NCBI GenBank assembly: GCA_937881735.1
Contig: CALGEH010000217.1
Span: 1-34,245, forward strand
Length of the DNA stretch: 34,245 nt
Source: an uncultured Shimia sp.
GTDB lineage: Bacteria > Pseudomonadota > Alphaproteobacteria > Rhodobacterales > Rhodobacteraceae
Direction: 5' to 3'
In this document: piece after piece, positions 27,491 to 34,126 of the stretch
How positions within the stretch are numbered: position 1 is the stretch's first letter
How the letters are laid out: each line of letters opens with the position of its first letter
Notes under the pieces: generated by a model
The model's database searches: none
Seen by the model: only the letters and a program-made list of their open reading frames with translations
Told to the model about the DNA's origin: nothing
Made by a program: the position numbers and the translations under genes

Positions 27491-27549
27491 CGCTATCTGC
27501 CTCAAGCCCTTTTGCGTTAGGAAGGGGAAAAACAGGCAGGTGAAGTGAT

Positions 27550-28056
27550 ATGGGTATGCGGCTGGTCAAACTTTTCGCGGCGGCGCTGGTGGTGATTGGG
27601 CTGGCCAGTTGCGGGTCGAAGTTCAAAACATATAACGGCCCCGAGGTGACGCAGATCGTCGTCAACAAGGGCGCGCGGAAGATGTATCTTTTGCACAATG
27701 ACAAGATCCTGAAGGATTACGACATAGAGCTGGGCTTCACCGCGACCGGGCACAAGACCCAAGAGGGCGATGGCAAGACGCCGGAGGGCACGTATTTCAT
27801 CGACCGGCGCAATCCGAATTCAAGCTTTCATCTGTCGCTGGGGATTTCCTATCCCAATGAGGCGGATGTGGCCCAGGCGCGGGCGCGTGGCGTCAGCCCC
27901 GGCGGCGACATCTTTATCCACGGGCGGCCCAACGATAATCCGCGCGGCAAGCAAAGCCCTGATTGGACGGCAGGCTGTATATCGGTCACGAATCGTCAGA
28001 TGGAAATGATTTACGCTATGGTCAAAGACGGCACCCAGATCACGATCAATCCGTAG
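27550..28056 (+). CDS. L,D-transpeptidase family lipoprotein (YkuD domain)
   Basis: The N-terminus is a lipoprotein signal, RLVKLFAAALVVIGLASC, with the lipobox Cys at residue 21, so it is likely membrane-anchored facing the periplasm. The YkuD catalytic region has IHGRP near 123 and TAGCIS near 141, supplying the His and nucleophilic Cys used to form 3-3 peptidoglycan cross-links or to attach lipoproteins. At 168 aa it is little more than the catalytic domain; no LysM is seen. A second L,D-transpeptidase lies 0.75 kb downstream. The gene runs toward the CAP-domain gene with 55 bases between stops. Confidence 0.89.
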   Translation: MGMRLVKLFAAALVVIGLASCGSKFKTYNGPEVTQIVVNKGARKMYLLHNDKILKDYDIELGFTATGHKTQEGDGKTPEGTYFIDRRNPNSSFHLSLGISYPNEADVAQARARGVSPGGDIFIHGRPNDNPRGKQSPDWTAGCISVTNRQMEMIYAMVKDGTQITINP

Positions 28057-28111
28057 TGGCTTTTTCTTGGGTCAAAATATCCAAATCCGACAGGTGCTGC
28101 GCAGGCTGGGC

Positions 28112-28630
28112 CTAGTCGCCCATCACCAGCGTCCACCAGATTTTCCCGTTATCTTCCTGAAGCCATGAAAAGCCCATGTTGCGGGCGTCTGGTGACAGGA
28201 TGACGGTGCGGGTGCTGGGCTCGGCCATCCATGCAGCGAGAGTTTCAAGCTCGGTCTCGTAGGTTTCTGAGATCGTCTCGCCCACAAGGTTGCCCGAATA
28301 TCCGACGCGGCGCACCCGGTCGATCGGGGAGGAGCCGTCGGAGCCAAAATGCCAAGGCCGGTTCTGCACCGACATATCGCGTGCATGGGTGGCCGCGGCG
28401 GCGTTGAGTTGCGCGTTCAACTGTACTTCGGAGCGACCAGCGGCGGTGCGCAGAGAGTTTACCGAGTCGAGCATACGGAATTGGATGGGCCCGGTGTCAC
28501 TTGCGCGAATGCGATAGAGTTTGGGCAGGGGTTTGCCATCCGCGCCCATCTGTGGCGGTGGGGGTGGTGGCGCTGCGCAGGCGCCGAGCACAAGGAAGGC
28601 CGACATGAAAAGAACCAGAATGCGCGACAT
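28112..28630 (-). CDS. CAP (SCP/PR-1) domain lipoprotein
   Basis: A signal with a lipobox (VLGAC, Cys18) is followed by a proline run and then a CAP domain. Family marks are LDSVNSLRTAAG, LNAAAATHARDMS with the helix-borne His, RVRRVGYSGNLVGETIS and a C-terminal WWTLVMGD. The biochemical role of bacterial CAP proteins is mostly unknown. It is 172 aa and lies between two L,D-transpeptidase genes, which suggests an envelope role, but that is inference only. Confidence 0.85.
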   Translation of the reverse strand: MSRILVLFMSAFLVLGACAAPPPPPPQMGADGKPLPKLYRIRASDTGPIQFRMLDSVNSLRTAAGRSEVQLNAQLNAAAATHARDMSVQNRPWHFGSDGSSPIDRVRRVGYSGNLVGETISETYETELETLAAWMAEPSTRTVILSPDARNMGFSWLQEDNGKIWWTLVMGD

Positions 28631-28805
28631 ATGAAGTAACCTACCCGAGCTAATTGTTTCGAAATCCTGTATAGTGGTCTGCGTGGTGTTTCAAACCCAC
28701 TTGCTCGGAACTTGGCCGAAGCGCGCCGGTTTGAATTGCGACTGCGACTTTCGCGCCATATGCTTTTACGCGACAAGGTTTGTTTTGAAGGCTGAGGAGG
28801 CTGTC

Positions 28806-29408
28806 ATGACTTTGAAGGATTCCAGTATGTTGACGCGCCGTGCATTTGTTGCGGGCACGGCCGCTGCGCTGGGTGCGCCAGCGATTGCGCAGGAAATGGA
28901 TGCAAGCGGGACCGTCGAGATCGAGCGGGAGGTGACGGAGACCGTGCGGCGCAACATCTCCAGCTTCCGGTCGCTTGATTGGCGGCCCTATTTCTCGAAC
29001 CTCAACAATGGGGCGATTCTCGTCGATATCGATTCGCGGGCGCTGCATTATTGGAGCGCGGATGGTGGCACCTATAAGCTTTATCCCTCCAGCGTCCCTC
29101 TGAGCGAGGATCTGACCCGGCGCGGCCGCACGTCCGTGGTGCGCAAGGTCGAGGGTCCAAGCTGGCGGCCCACGCCCTCCATGCTTGAGCGGAACCCAGA
29201 TTGGCCGCCATTTGTGGGCCCCGGGCCGGATAACCCGCTGGGCACGCACGCACTTTACCTCAGCTGGACTTATTACCGGATTCACGGCACGCATGACACG
29301 CGCAAGATTGGGCGCCGGTCATCCAACGGATGCATCGGCCTATACAATCAACACATCGCCGAATTGTTCGGAATGGCTAATGTGGGCACTCAGGTGTTGC
29401 TAATTTGA
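28806..29408 (+). CDS. Tat-exported L,D-transpeptidase (YkuD domain)
   Basis: The N-terminus LTRRAFVAGTAAALGAPAIAQ is a twin-arginine signal with an AIAQ-type cleavage site, so the protein is exported folded. The catalytic stretch RIHGTH and RRSSNGCIGLYN (Cys near 175) is the classic L,D-transpeptidase SxGC-type site, here SNGC. ATG 28806 has GAGGAGG just upstream and is preferred over the track's start 44 codons earlier; an ATG at 28830 is a further option. Length is 200 aa. It is a separate unit from the lipoprotein homologue at 27550. Confidence 0.9.
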   Translation: MTLKDSSMLTRRAFVAGTAAALGAPAIAQEMDASGTVEIEREVTETVRRNISSFRSLDWRPYFSNLNNGAILVDIDSRALHYWSADGGTYKLYPSSVPLSEDLTRRGRTSVVRKVEGPSWRPTPSMLERNPDWPPFVGPGPDNPLGTHALYLSWTYYRIHGTHDTRKIGRRSSNGCIGLYNQHIAELFGMANVGTQVLLI

Positions 29409-29552
29409 CGAAAAGCGGGCGGTTTATTGAGTCATAGTGTCAAGTTGCGTTTGCATTCGTCTGTGATAGCTGATTAGAAAACTAACACGAGGTTAAGTGT
29501 TGGGTGCTTGACGCTGCGCTCTGCGTGGCCAAGCCAATTTCTGGAGGATACT

Positions 29553-29741
29553 ATGAAAAAACTCGCTCTCGCTGCTGCTCTGTCCGCTGCTGCCACGACC
29601 GGTTTCGCCGGCAACATGGAAGAGCCTATGATGGAAGCGCCCGTCATCGTTGAAGAAACTGCTGCAAGCTCGTCTGCTGCAGGCATCTGGATTCCCCTGG
29701 TGCTGCTGGCAATCGTTGCTGCTGTGGTTGCTGCTGACTAA
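29553..29741 (+). CDS. Small exported/membrane protein, 62 aa, unknown function
   Basis: The start MKKLALAAALSAAATTGFAG is a clean Sec signal. An acidic, Met/Glu-rich spacer (NMEEPMMEAP) follows, with an Ala/Ser-rich patch and a C-terminal hydrophobic helix, IWIPLVLLAIVAAVVAA. The mature peptide would be about 43 residues with one membrane segment. ATG 29553 has GGAGG five bases upstream, so the track's 15 extra residues are dropped. A strong terminator follows within 25 bases, making this a short, probably well-expressed monocistron. I recognise no family with known function. Confidence 0.75.
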   Translation: MKKLALAAALSAAATTGFAGNMEEPMMEAPVIVEETAASSSAAGIWIPLVLLAIVAAVVAAD

Positions 29742-29764
29742 TTCGGCACTTCACTACCGACATG

Positions 29765-29796
29765 AAAAAGGCGGTGACTTCGGTCACCGCCTTTTT
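29765..29796. terminator. Bidirectional intrinsic terminator
   Basis: AAAAAGGCGGTGAC-TTCG-GTCACCGCCTTTTT is a perfect 14-bp stem closed by a UUCG tetraloop, with A and T runs on the two sides. It lies between the convergent small membrane-protein gene and hemH and should terminate both. Confidence 0.93.
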
Positions 29797-29828
29797 CTTT
29801 TGTTCAAAGGCTTTAAACGCGGCTTGGC

Positions 29829-30914
29829 TTAGCGCACCCAGCCTTTGAGGTTGGATTTGATGATCTCGCCCAGCGCCTGCACATGTGCGTCATTGTCGTT
29901 GAGGCAGGGGATATAGGTGAAATGCTCGCCGCCTGCTTCCTCAAACGCCTCTTTGATCTCTTCGTTGATCTCTTCGAGCGTTTCGATGCAATCGGCAGAG
30001 AAGGCGGGCGCGATCACTGCGATGCGTTTTTTTCCATCTTCTTCCGCAAGCCGTGCCACTTCTTCCACCGTATAGGGCTTTAGCCATTCCTCGGGACCAA
30101 AAACCGATTGGAAAGTGGTCGTGATACGATCCTCGCTCCATCCCAGCTTCTCGCGCAGCAGGCGGGTCGTTTTCTGGCATTGGCAATGATAGGGGTCGCC
30201 CTGCATCAGATACCGCTTCGGCATGCCGTGATAGGACACGACGAGCATTTCGGGCTCTTCCTCGGCTTCGGCATAAGCATCCGTCACGGATTGCGCGAGC
30301 GCCTGAATATAGAGATCATTCTCAAAATAGGGCTCAACCGTGCGGGCGGCGGGCTGGCGGGTTTCTTCCATCAGCGCGCGGAAAAACTGGTCATTGGCCG
30401 TGCCTGAGGTGGCGCCGGCGTAATGTGGGTAGAGCGGGAAGAAGAGGATGCGGGTACAGCCGGCCTCGGTCATCTCGCGGACCTTGGATTTGGTCGACGG
30501 GTTGCCGTAGCGCATGCAGAAATCCACCATGATCTCATCGCCCAGATCGCCGTGCAGCTTGTCCGCGATGGCGGCTGTCTGGTCGCGGGTGATGGTCATC
30601 AGAGGGCTTTCGTTTTTTTCCTCGTTCCAGATGGATTTATAGGCCGCGCCGCTGGTGAAGGGGCGTTTGCTCAGGATGATCAGCTGCAACAGCGGCTGCC
30701 ATTTCCACGGAGCGTAATCAATCACACGACGATCAGAGAGAAACTCGCTGAGATAACGGCGCATGGACCAATAATCATAATTGTCCGGCGTGCCGAGATT
30801 GGCCAGAAGGATTCCCGTCTTTGCCGCAGGCACCGGAGGGTGATCGGCGGGCGCGTGCACCGGGCAGGTCGCGATTTTGGTCGTGTCCAGCATGTTGGGG
30901 TCAGCTCCTGTCAT
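29829..30914 (-). CDS. hemH: Ferrochelatase
   Basis: HemH inserts Fe2+ into protoporphyrin IX in the last step of heme synthesis. LLANLGTPDN opens the family region, followed by YLSEFLSDRRVID, the catalytic His in VSYHGMPKRY, and the AFSADCIETLEEI stretch with the conserved Glu. At 361 aa the length is normal. The start is uncertain: ATG 30914 is used here, but ATG 30893 (MLDTTKIA), with AGGAG eleven bases upstream, is as likely. It ends 32 bases before a shared terminator. hemW on the same strand at 4909 is also tied to heme, but 24 kb away. Confidence 0.95.
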   Translation of the reverse strand: MTGADPNMLDTTKIATCPVHAPADHPPVPAAKTGILLANLGTPDNYDYWSMRRYLSEFLSDRRVIDYAPWKWQPLLQLIILSKRPFTSGAAYKSIWNEEKNESPLMTITRDQTAAIADKLHGDLGDEIMVDFCMRYGNPSTKSKVREMTEAGCTRILFFPLYPHYAGATSGTANDQFFRALMEETRQPAARTVEPYFENDLYIQALAQSVTDAYAEAEEEPEMLVVSYHGMPKRYLMQGDPYHCQCQKTTRLLREKLGWSEDRITTTFQSVFGPEEWLKPYTVEEVARLAEEDGKKRIAVIAPAFSADCIETLEEINEEIKEAFEEAGGEHFTYIPCLNDNDAHVQALGEIIKSNLKGWVR

Positions 30915-30950
30915 CTCACCGCCACCGAAATAGGGGGAAAACAGCTGAGG

Positions 30951-31772
30951 TCAATCCTCAAGTGGTGTCTCCTTAGTGCCCAGAGCCTCGGCCAGGCGGG
31001 CGCCGGCGGAGCCAGGACGCAGCGGTTTTTGCTGTGAATCATCAGGAGCCCAGCCGGTCAGGACGATCATGTCATATGTGGTGATCAGACGCGCCTCGCT
31101 ATCTGCGAAATGGGCGGCATAAAGTTCGGACGCGCGGGTGAAGAGCGTGCGGCGGGCCATATGGCGGGGCCGGGCCGTCATGGCGTTGGTCTCTCCCATG
31201 GCGCGAAGATCATGCATCAGCGCATGTATATCGGCGTAGGACGCGCGCAGGGCCACGCTATCGGCCACAGGCAGGGCAAAGCCCGCGCGCTGCAAGAGCC
31301 CGCCCATATCGCGCAGCTCCCCCATGGGTGCCACGCGCGGAGAGAGGCCGCCCGTCACTTCCGTTTCGGCCTGTGCGAGCGCTGTGCGTAACTCATTGAG
31401 CGTGGTGCCGCCCAGAAGCACGGTGAGCATCAGCCCATCGGGGCGCAGCGCACGGCGCATCTGGATGAGTTGCCCCACCGGATCGTTGGCCCAATGCAGG
31501 GCGAGCGCATGGATGACCAGATCGTGCGATGCGGGCTCCAGCGCGAGGGTTTCGTCATCCGCGATGATCGGCGCTTCGGGGAAGGCTTTGGCCCAAGGGT
31601 CAGGCCATCCGGTGACAATCACCGGTGCCGTAAAGGATTTGTTAACCATGGAGAGGCGATCCTGCACCTCCTCTATGCCCGCTTCGTGCAGGAACAGGGC
31701 TGGCTTTGCCGCTGCGCGAGTGCGGTGCTGGATAAGGGCCATGCGGTCGGTGAGGGGGGCAGGTGCGGTCAT
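30951..31772 (-). CDS. SAM-dependent methyltransferase (BioC/NDUFAF5-like)
   Basis: The N-terminus LTDRMALIQHRTRAAAKPALFLH and the DRLSMVNKSF segment are typical of the alphaproteobacterial NDUFAF5/BioC-like methyltransferases. LALHWANDPVGQLIQMRRALRPDG is the conserved post-SAM-site region. A clear glycine-rich SAM loop is not visible, as in some of this family. The product methylated is unknown. ATG 31772 gives 273 aa; the track's ten extra residues would overlap the divergent comF start. The two divergent starts are only 14 bases apart, so each promoter must lie inside the other gene's coding region. Confidence 0.78.
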   Translation of the reverse strand: MTAPAPLTDRMALIQHRTRAAAKPALFLHEAGIEEVQDRLSMVNKSFTAPVIVTGWPDPWAKAFPEAPIIADDETLALEPASHDLVIHALALHWANDPVGQLIQMRRALRPDGLMLTVLLGGTTLNELRTALAQAETEVTGGLSPRVAPMGELRDMGGLLQRAGFALPVADSVALRASYADIHALMHDLRAMGETNAMTARPRHMARRTLFTRASELYAAHFADSEARLITTYDMIVLTGWAPDDSQQKPLRPGSAGARLAEALGTKETPLED

Positions 31773-31786
31773 GAGGGGTGATATAC

Positions 31787-32015
31787 GTGAAGCTCGGCGC
31801 AATTCAATTGGCCTTGCGGATGGTTTACCCGCCGCGCTGCATTGGCTGTGGCGATATGGTGGACAGCGATTTCGGCCTTTGTGGGCCGTGCTGGCGCGAT
31901 ACGCCCTTCATCCTCGGCACTTGCTGCGACAGTTGTGGCAAGGCGCTGCCGCCTGCGCCCGGAGATGACAGCGGTGATGAGGTTGAGGCAATCCAATGTG
32001 ATGCGTGTATGTGTA
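31787..32015 (+). pseudogene. comF: Truncated comF (ComF family protein, N-terminal fragment)
   Basis: Only the double zinc-ribbon part of ComF remains. It opens with LALRMVYPPRCIGCG and reaches QCDACM, where intact relatives go on with a basic linker and the phosphoribosyltransferase domain (about 160 more residues). Neither is found downstream in any frame. The left neighbour, a divergent methyltransferase gene, is compatible with the normal chromosomal comF location, so the break is on the right side. The junction position is approximate, within about ten bases. Confidence 0.75.
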
Positions 32016-32722
32016 GGCTATTGATTTTTCAAAGCCCAGATCAATCGCTGAACCCAGAGCAACGCATCGGTCAGATCCTAGAACGGCCATTGCAGTTCTA
32101 CTTCGACATGGCCCCTGCAGATCGCAAGAAGCGGGCGATAGAATTGTTGGAGATGGTGAACCTGCCTGCGGACTACTATCGCCGCTTTCCCGCCGAATTG
32201 TCGGGGGGTGAAAAACAGCGGGTGTCCATCGCGCGTGCCTTTGCTGCTGAACCGTCGGTCATTGTTTTCGATGAGATTATCGCGTCGCTCGACACGGTTG
32301 CGGCCAAAAACATCATGGGTCTTTTGTGCGACTTACAGGACAAAGAGGGCACAGCTTGTCTATTTATCACTCATGATCTGGCAACTGTGGCGGAATACGC
32401 TGATCATGTGGCAACATTCTATGGCGGGCGGCTGATCCAGGAGAGCCCAAAAACAACCGCCTTCTCCGCTCCGCATCACCCCTACAGCAATCTACTGATA
32501 CAATCGGTGCCTTTACTGGACGTCAAATGGCTTGAGACGGTTGGGCAACGAAAGGATGTGTTGCTGGGTCTTTCCAATAACACAATCCTGCACGACAACG
32601 GTTGCGGGTTTCGCGAACGTTGCATCAACCGAAGCCCAGCCTGCGAGCAAAGCGTGCCGCCCGTAACACAGTCCGTCGACGGCAAACGCATCATGTGTTT
32701 TGCGCCGGCCGAACAGGACTAG
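31787..32722 (+). CDS. Chimeric ORF: ComF N-terminal zinc ribbon fused to the C-terminal part of an oligopeptide-type ABC ATPase
   Basis: Residues 1 to about 76 are the start of a ComF-type phosphoribosyltransferase protein, with paired cysteine motifs CIGCG, CGPC, CDSCG and CDAC. At about base 32015 the frame passes without interruption into an ABC ATPase of the peptide (Dpp/Opp/Gsi) type. It enters at the Q-loop (LIFQSPDQSLNP) and continues through the signature LSGGEKQR, Walker B VIVFDE, the H-loop ITHD and the C-terminal Cys-containing oligopeptide tail GCGFRERC. Walker A is absent and ComF's transferase domain is missing, so neither activity is expected. GTG 31787 has GAGGGG eight bases upstream. 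Very probably a rearrangement product, possibly still expressed from the comF start. Confidence 0.85.
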   Translation: MKLGAIQLALRMVYPPRCIGCGDMVDSDFGLCGPCWRDTPFILGTCCDSCGKALPPAPGDDSGDEVEAIQCDACMCRLLIFQSPDQSLNPEQRIGQILERPLQFYFDMAPADRKKRAIELLEMVNLPADYYRRFPAELSGGEKQRVSIARAFAAEPSVIVFDEIIASLDTVAAKNIMGLLCDLQDKEGTACLFITHDLATVAEYADHVATFYGGRLIQESPKTTAFSAPHHPYSNLLIQSVPLLDVKWLETVGQRKDVLLGLSNNTILHDNGCGFRERCINRSPACEQSVPPVTQSVDGKRIMCFAPAEQD

Positions 32723-33162
32723 CTGTGTAAACTGAAGCGACTCTGGCCCGTTCTGAATTGCAGTAACGCCGTGAAGCGATTTGCATGTGTCTGTTAGAGT
32801 TGCAATCTTACAACCGACCATTCCCGCTGAAACGCGCGGGATTTGCCGGAGATCTTGGCCAAGTGACACGCGGTTACAAATTCATGCCTGTCGTCAGGGA
32901 TAATGACCACATTACAAGCTAGCTGTGTATCTGGGCAGCCACATCTGAGCCCAGCCACGATGATCCAAGAGGGCTTCTTTGAGAGCACTGAAACCGGAAT
33001 AATGTATGGATCAAACGCCCTATCTGGATCATCTAACGATTTCTAGTGGAATGTCTGCCGTGCAACGGAATAAAAATTATCCGTTTCGGACCTCGCCATG
33101 CGTTAACTACGGCTCCTTAACCAGTTAAACCGACACCACGCTTCAACCTCAATTGTAGGGCG
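32723..33162. other. 440-base stretch without a recognised gene
   Basis: The stretch lies between the ABC-ATPase end and the reductase end (convergent). It is less GC-rich than the left of the window and has stops in most frames. The only suggestive content is an interrupted frame on the - strand (listed separately). An 11-base repeat, CTAGCTGTGTA, occurs at about 32720 and 32920. Three TTAA-containing words cluster at 33103-33128, but their spacing does not fit the CtrA TTAA-N7-TTAA pattern. I see no tRNA, terminator hairpin or promoter I would defend. Confidence 0.6.
32794..33099 (-). pseudogene. Possible decayed small gene of unknown function, with an in-frame TAG
   Basis: On the - strand an ATG at 33099 opens a frame (MARSETDNFYSVARQTFH) that meets TAG at 33043-33045. 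It then stays open for 82 codons to TAA at 32794, with protein-like composition: DDPDRAFDPYIIPVSV, then a Cys-rich segment RCGCPDTQLAC and EFVTACHLA. AAGGAG occurs 15 bases before the ATG, which is rather far. The track lists only the part from a GTG at 32988. I do not recognise the family. It could be a small gene killed by a nonsense change, or chance. Confidence 0.25.
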
Positions 33163-34071
33163 CTAGTGATGATGATGGTGATGGTGATGCACATCAGACT
33201 TGGTGAAACTGCCTTCACGGATCAGGCCCGCCTCCTCGAGATCGGTCCAAAGCGCGTCAGGCAAGCGCGCATGCTCTGCCGCAAGAGATTTCTCCACAGC
33301 CGCGACCGACGTAGCCCCAGTGAGTACAGACACAACCGCCCAATGCAGAAGCGGAAAATGAAAAGCCGCATCCTCAATTCGGACGTGATGCGCGTCGCAG
33401 ATCGATTTCATCTCGGCCACACGCAGTTGATCTTCCTCCGGTGCTGCATCACTGTTCGCAGCCGCCGATAGAGTTGGTCCTGCAAATAAACCGTCAGCTC
33501 CGTCCTGGGCAGCGATGACCACGCCAATACCGCGCGTCTCGCAGAGAGGCAGGAAACTTTCGAGCGCACCCTGTTCCAAGAGCGTGTATCGACCCGAAAG
33601 CAGGAACATATCGAAATCGCCCTGTTCCGCCATCCGCTGGCAGGGTTCCCACTGGTTGGCCGCCGCGCCAATGGCTTTGATCGCGCCTTGGTCGCGCAAA
33701 GATAACAGCGCTTTGTAGCCGCCGTTCATAAACTCGGTAACCCGAGCAGTCAGAGCAGAACTTGACTGGTGCGTGAGCAGGTCCAGGTCCTGCGCGAACA
33801 GGATGTCGATCCGGTCCATGTTCAATTGTTCCAAACTGTGTTCGAAGGCGCGCATGACACCGTCATAGGTGTAGTCATACGCCTGCGACTGCAGCGACTT
33901 GTCTATGGATGCAACGTTACTTGCATACTTACCTTGTCGGTCAGTCTGCACGTTTATGCCAATTTTGGTGGATAGCACATAGCTGGCACGGTCCTTGCTA
34001 CCCAAAAACTCCTTCAGCCTGGCTTCCGACAACCCGGACCAGTGTAACGGATCCGTATCGAAAAAACGCAC
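33163..34071 (-). CDS. Aldo/keto reductase family protein, 5'-truncated, with C-terminal His8
   Basis: The product resembles D-threo-aldose/L-fucose dehydrogenase-type aldo/keto reductases: FFDTDPLHWSGLSE, YVLSTKIGI, RIDILFAQDLD, and the distal VLTGATSVAAVEKSL with the NADP-binding-type loop. Homology continues upstream of the GTG (EPLSDFEAHSILSCAWKAG) to about base 34140, where an in-frame TGA and IS3 sequence take over, so the N-terminal strand and real start are lost. At the aligned catalytic positions Asp and Lys remain, but Tyr is His (PLHW) and His is Gln (FAQD). The protein ends in SDV followed by eight histidines. Activity as a reductase is doubtful. Confidence 0.75.
   Translation of the reverse strand: MRFFDTDPLHWSGLSEARLKEFLGSKDRASYVLSTKIGINVQTDRQGKYASNVASIDKSLQSQAYDYTYDGVMRAFEHSLEQLNMDRIDILFAQDLDLLTHQSSSALTARVTEFMNGGYKALLSLRDQGAIKAIGAAANQWEPCQRMAEQGDFDMFLLSGRYTLLEQGALESFLPLCETRGIGVVIAAQDGADGLFAGPTLSAAANSDAAPEEDQLRVAEMKSICDAHHVRIEDAAFHFPLLHWAVVSVLTGATSVAAVEKSLAAEHARLPDALWTDLEEAGLIREGSFTKSDVHHHHHHHH
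33166..33189 (-). repeat. (CAY)8 tract encoding a C-terminal polyhistidine tail
   Basis: Eight consecutive His codons (CAT CAC CAT CAC CAT CAT CAT CAC) precede the TAG stop of the reductase. The mixed codons argue against slippage of one pure triplet. Confidence 0.9.
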
Positions 34072-34126
34072 ACCTGCTTTCCAGGCGCAACTTAGAATAC
34101 TGTGCGCTTCAAAATCGCTGAGGGGC

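Noticed and set aside
27491-27549. CTGCCT...AGGCAG as a terminator after the RNA methyltransferase gene
   Set aside because: The arms are six bases around a loop of more than 30, with no T run at the right place, so it is not a convincing hairpin.
33103-33128. Cluster of three TTAA words as a possible CtrA site
   Set aside because: Spacings are 10 and 4 bases, not the N7 needed for TTAA-N7-TTAA.
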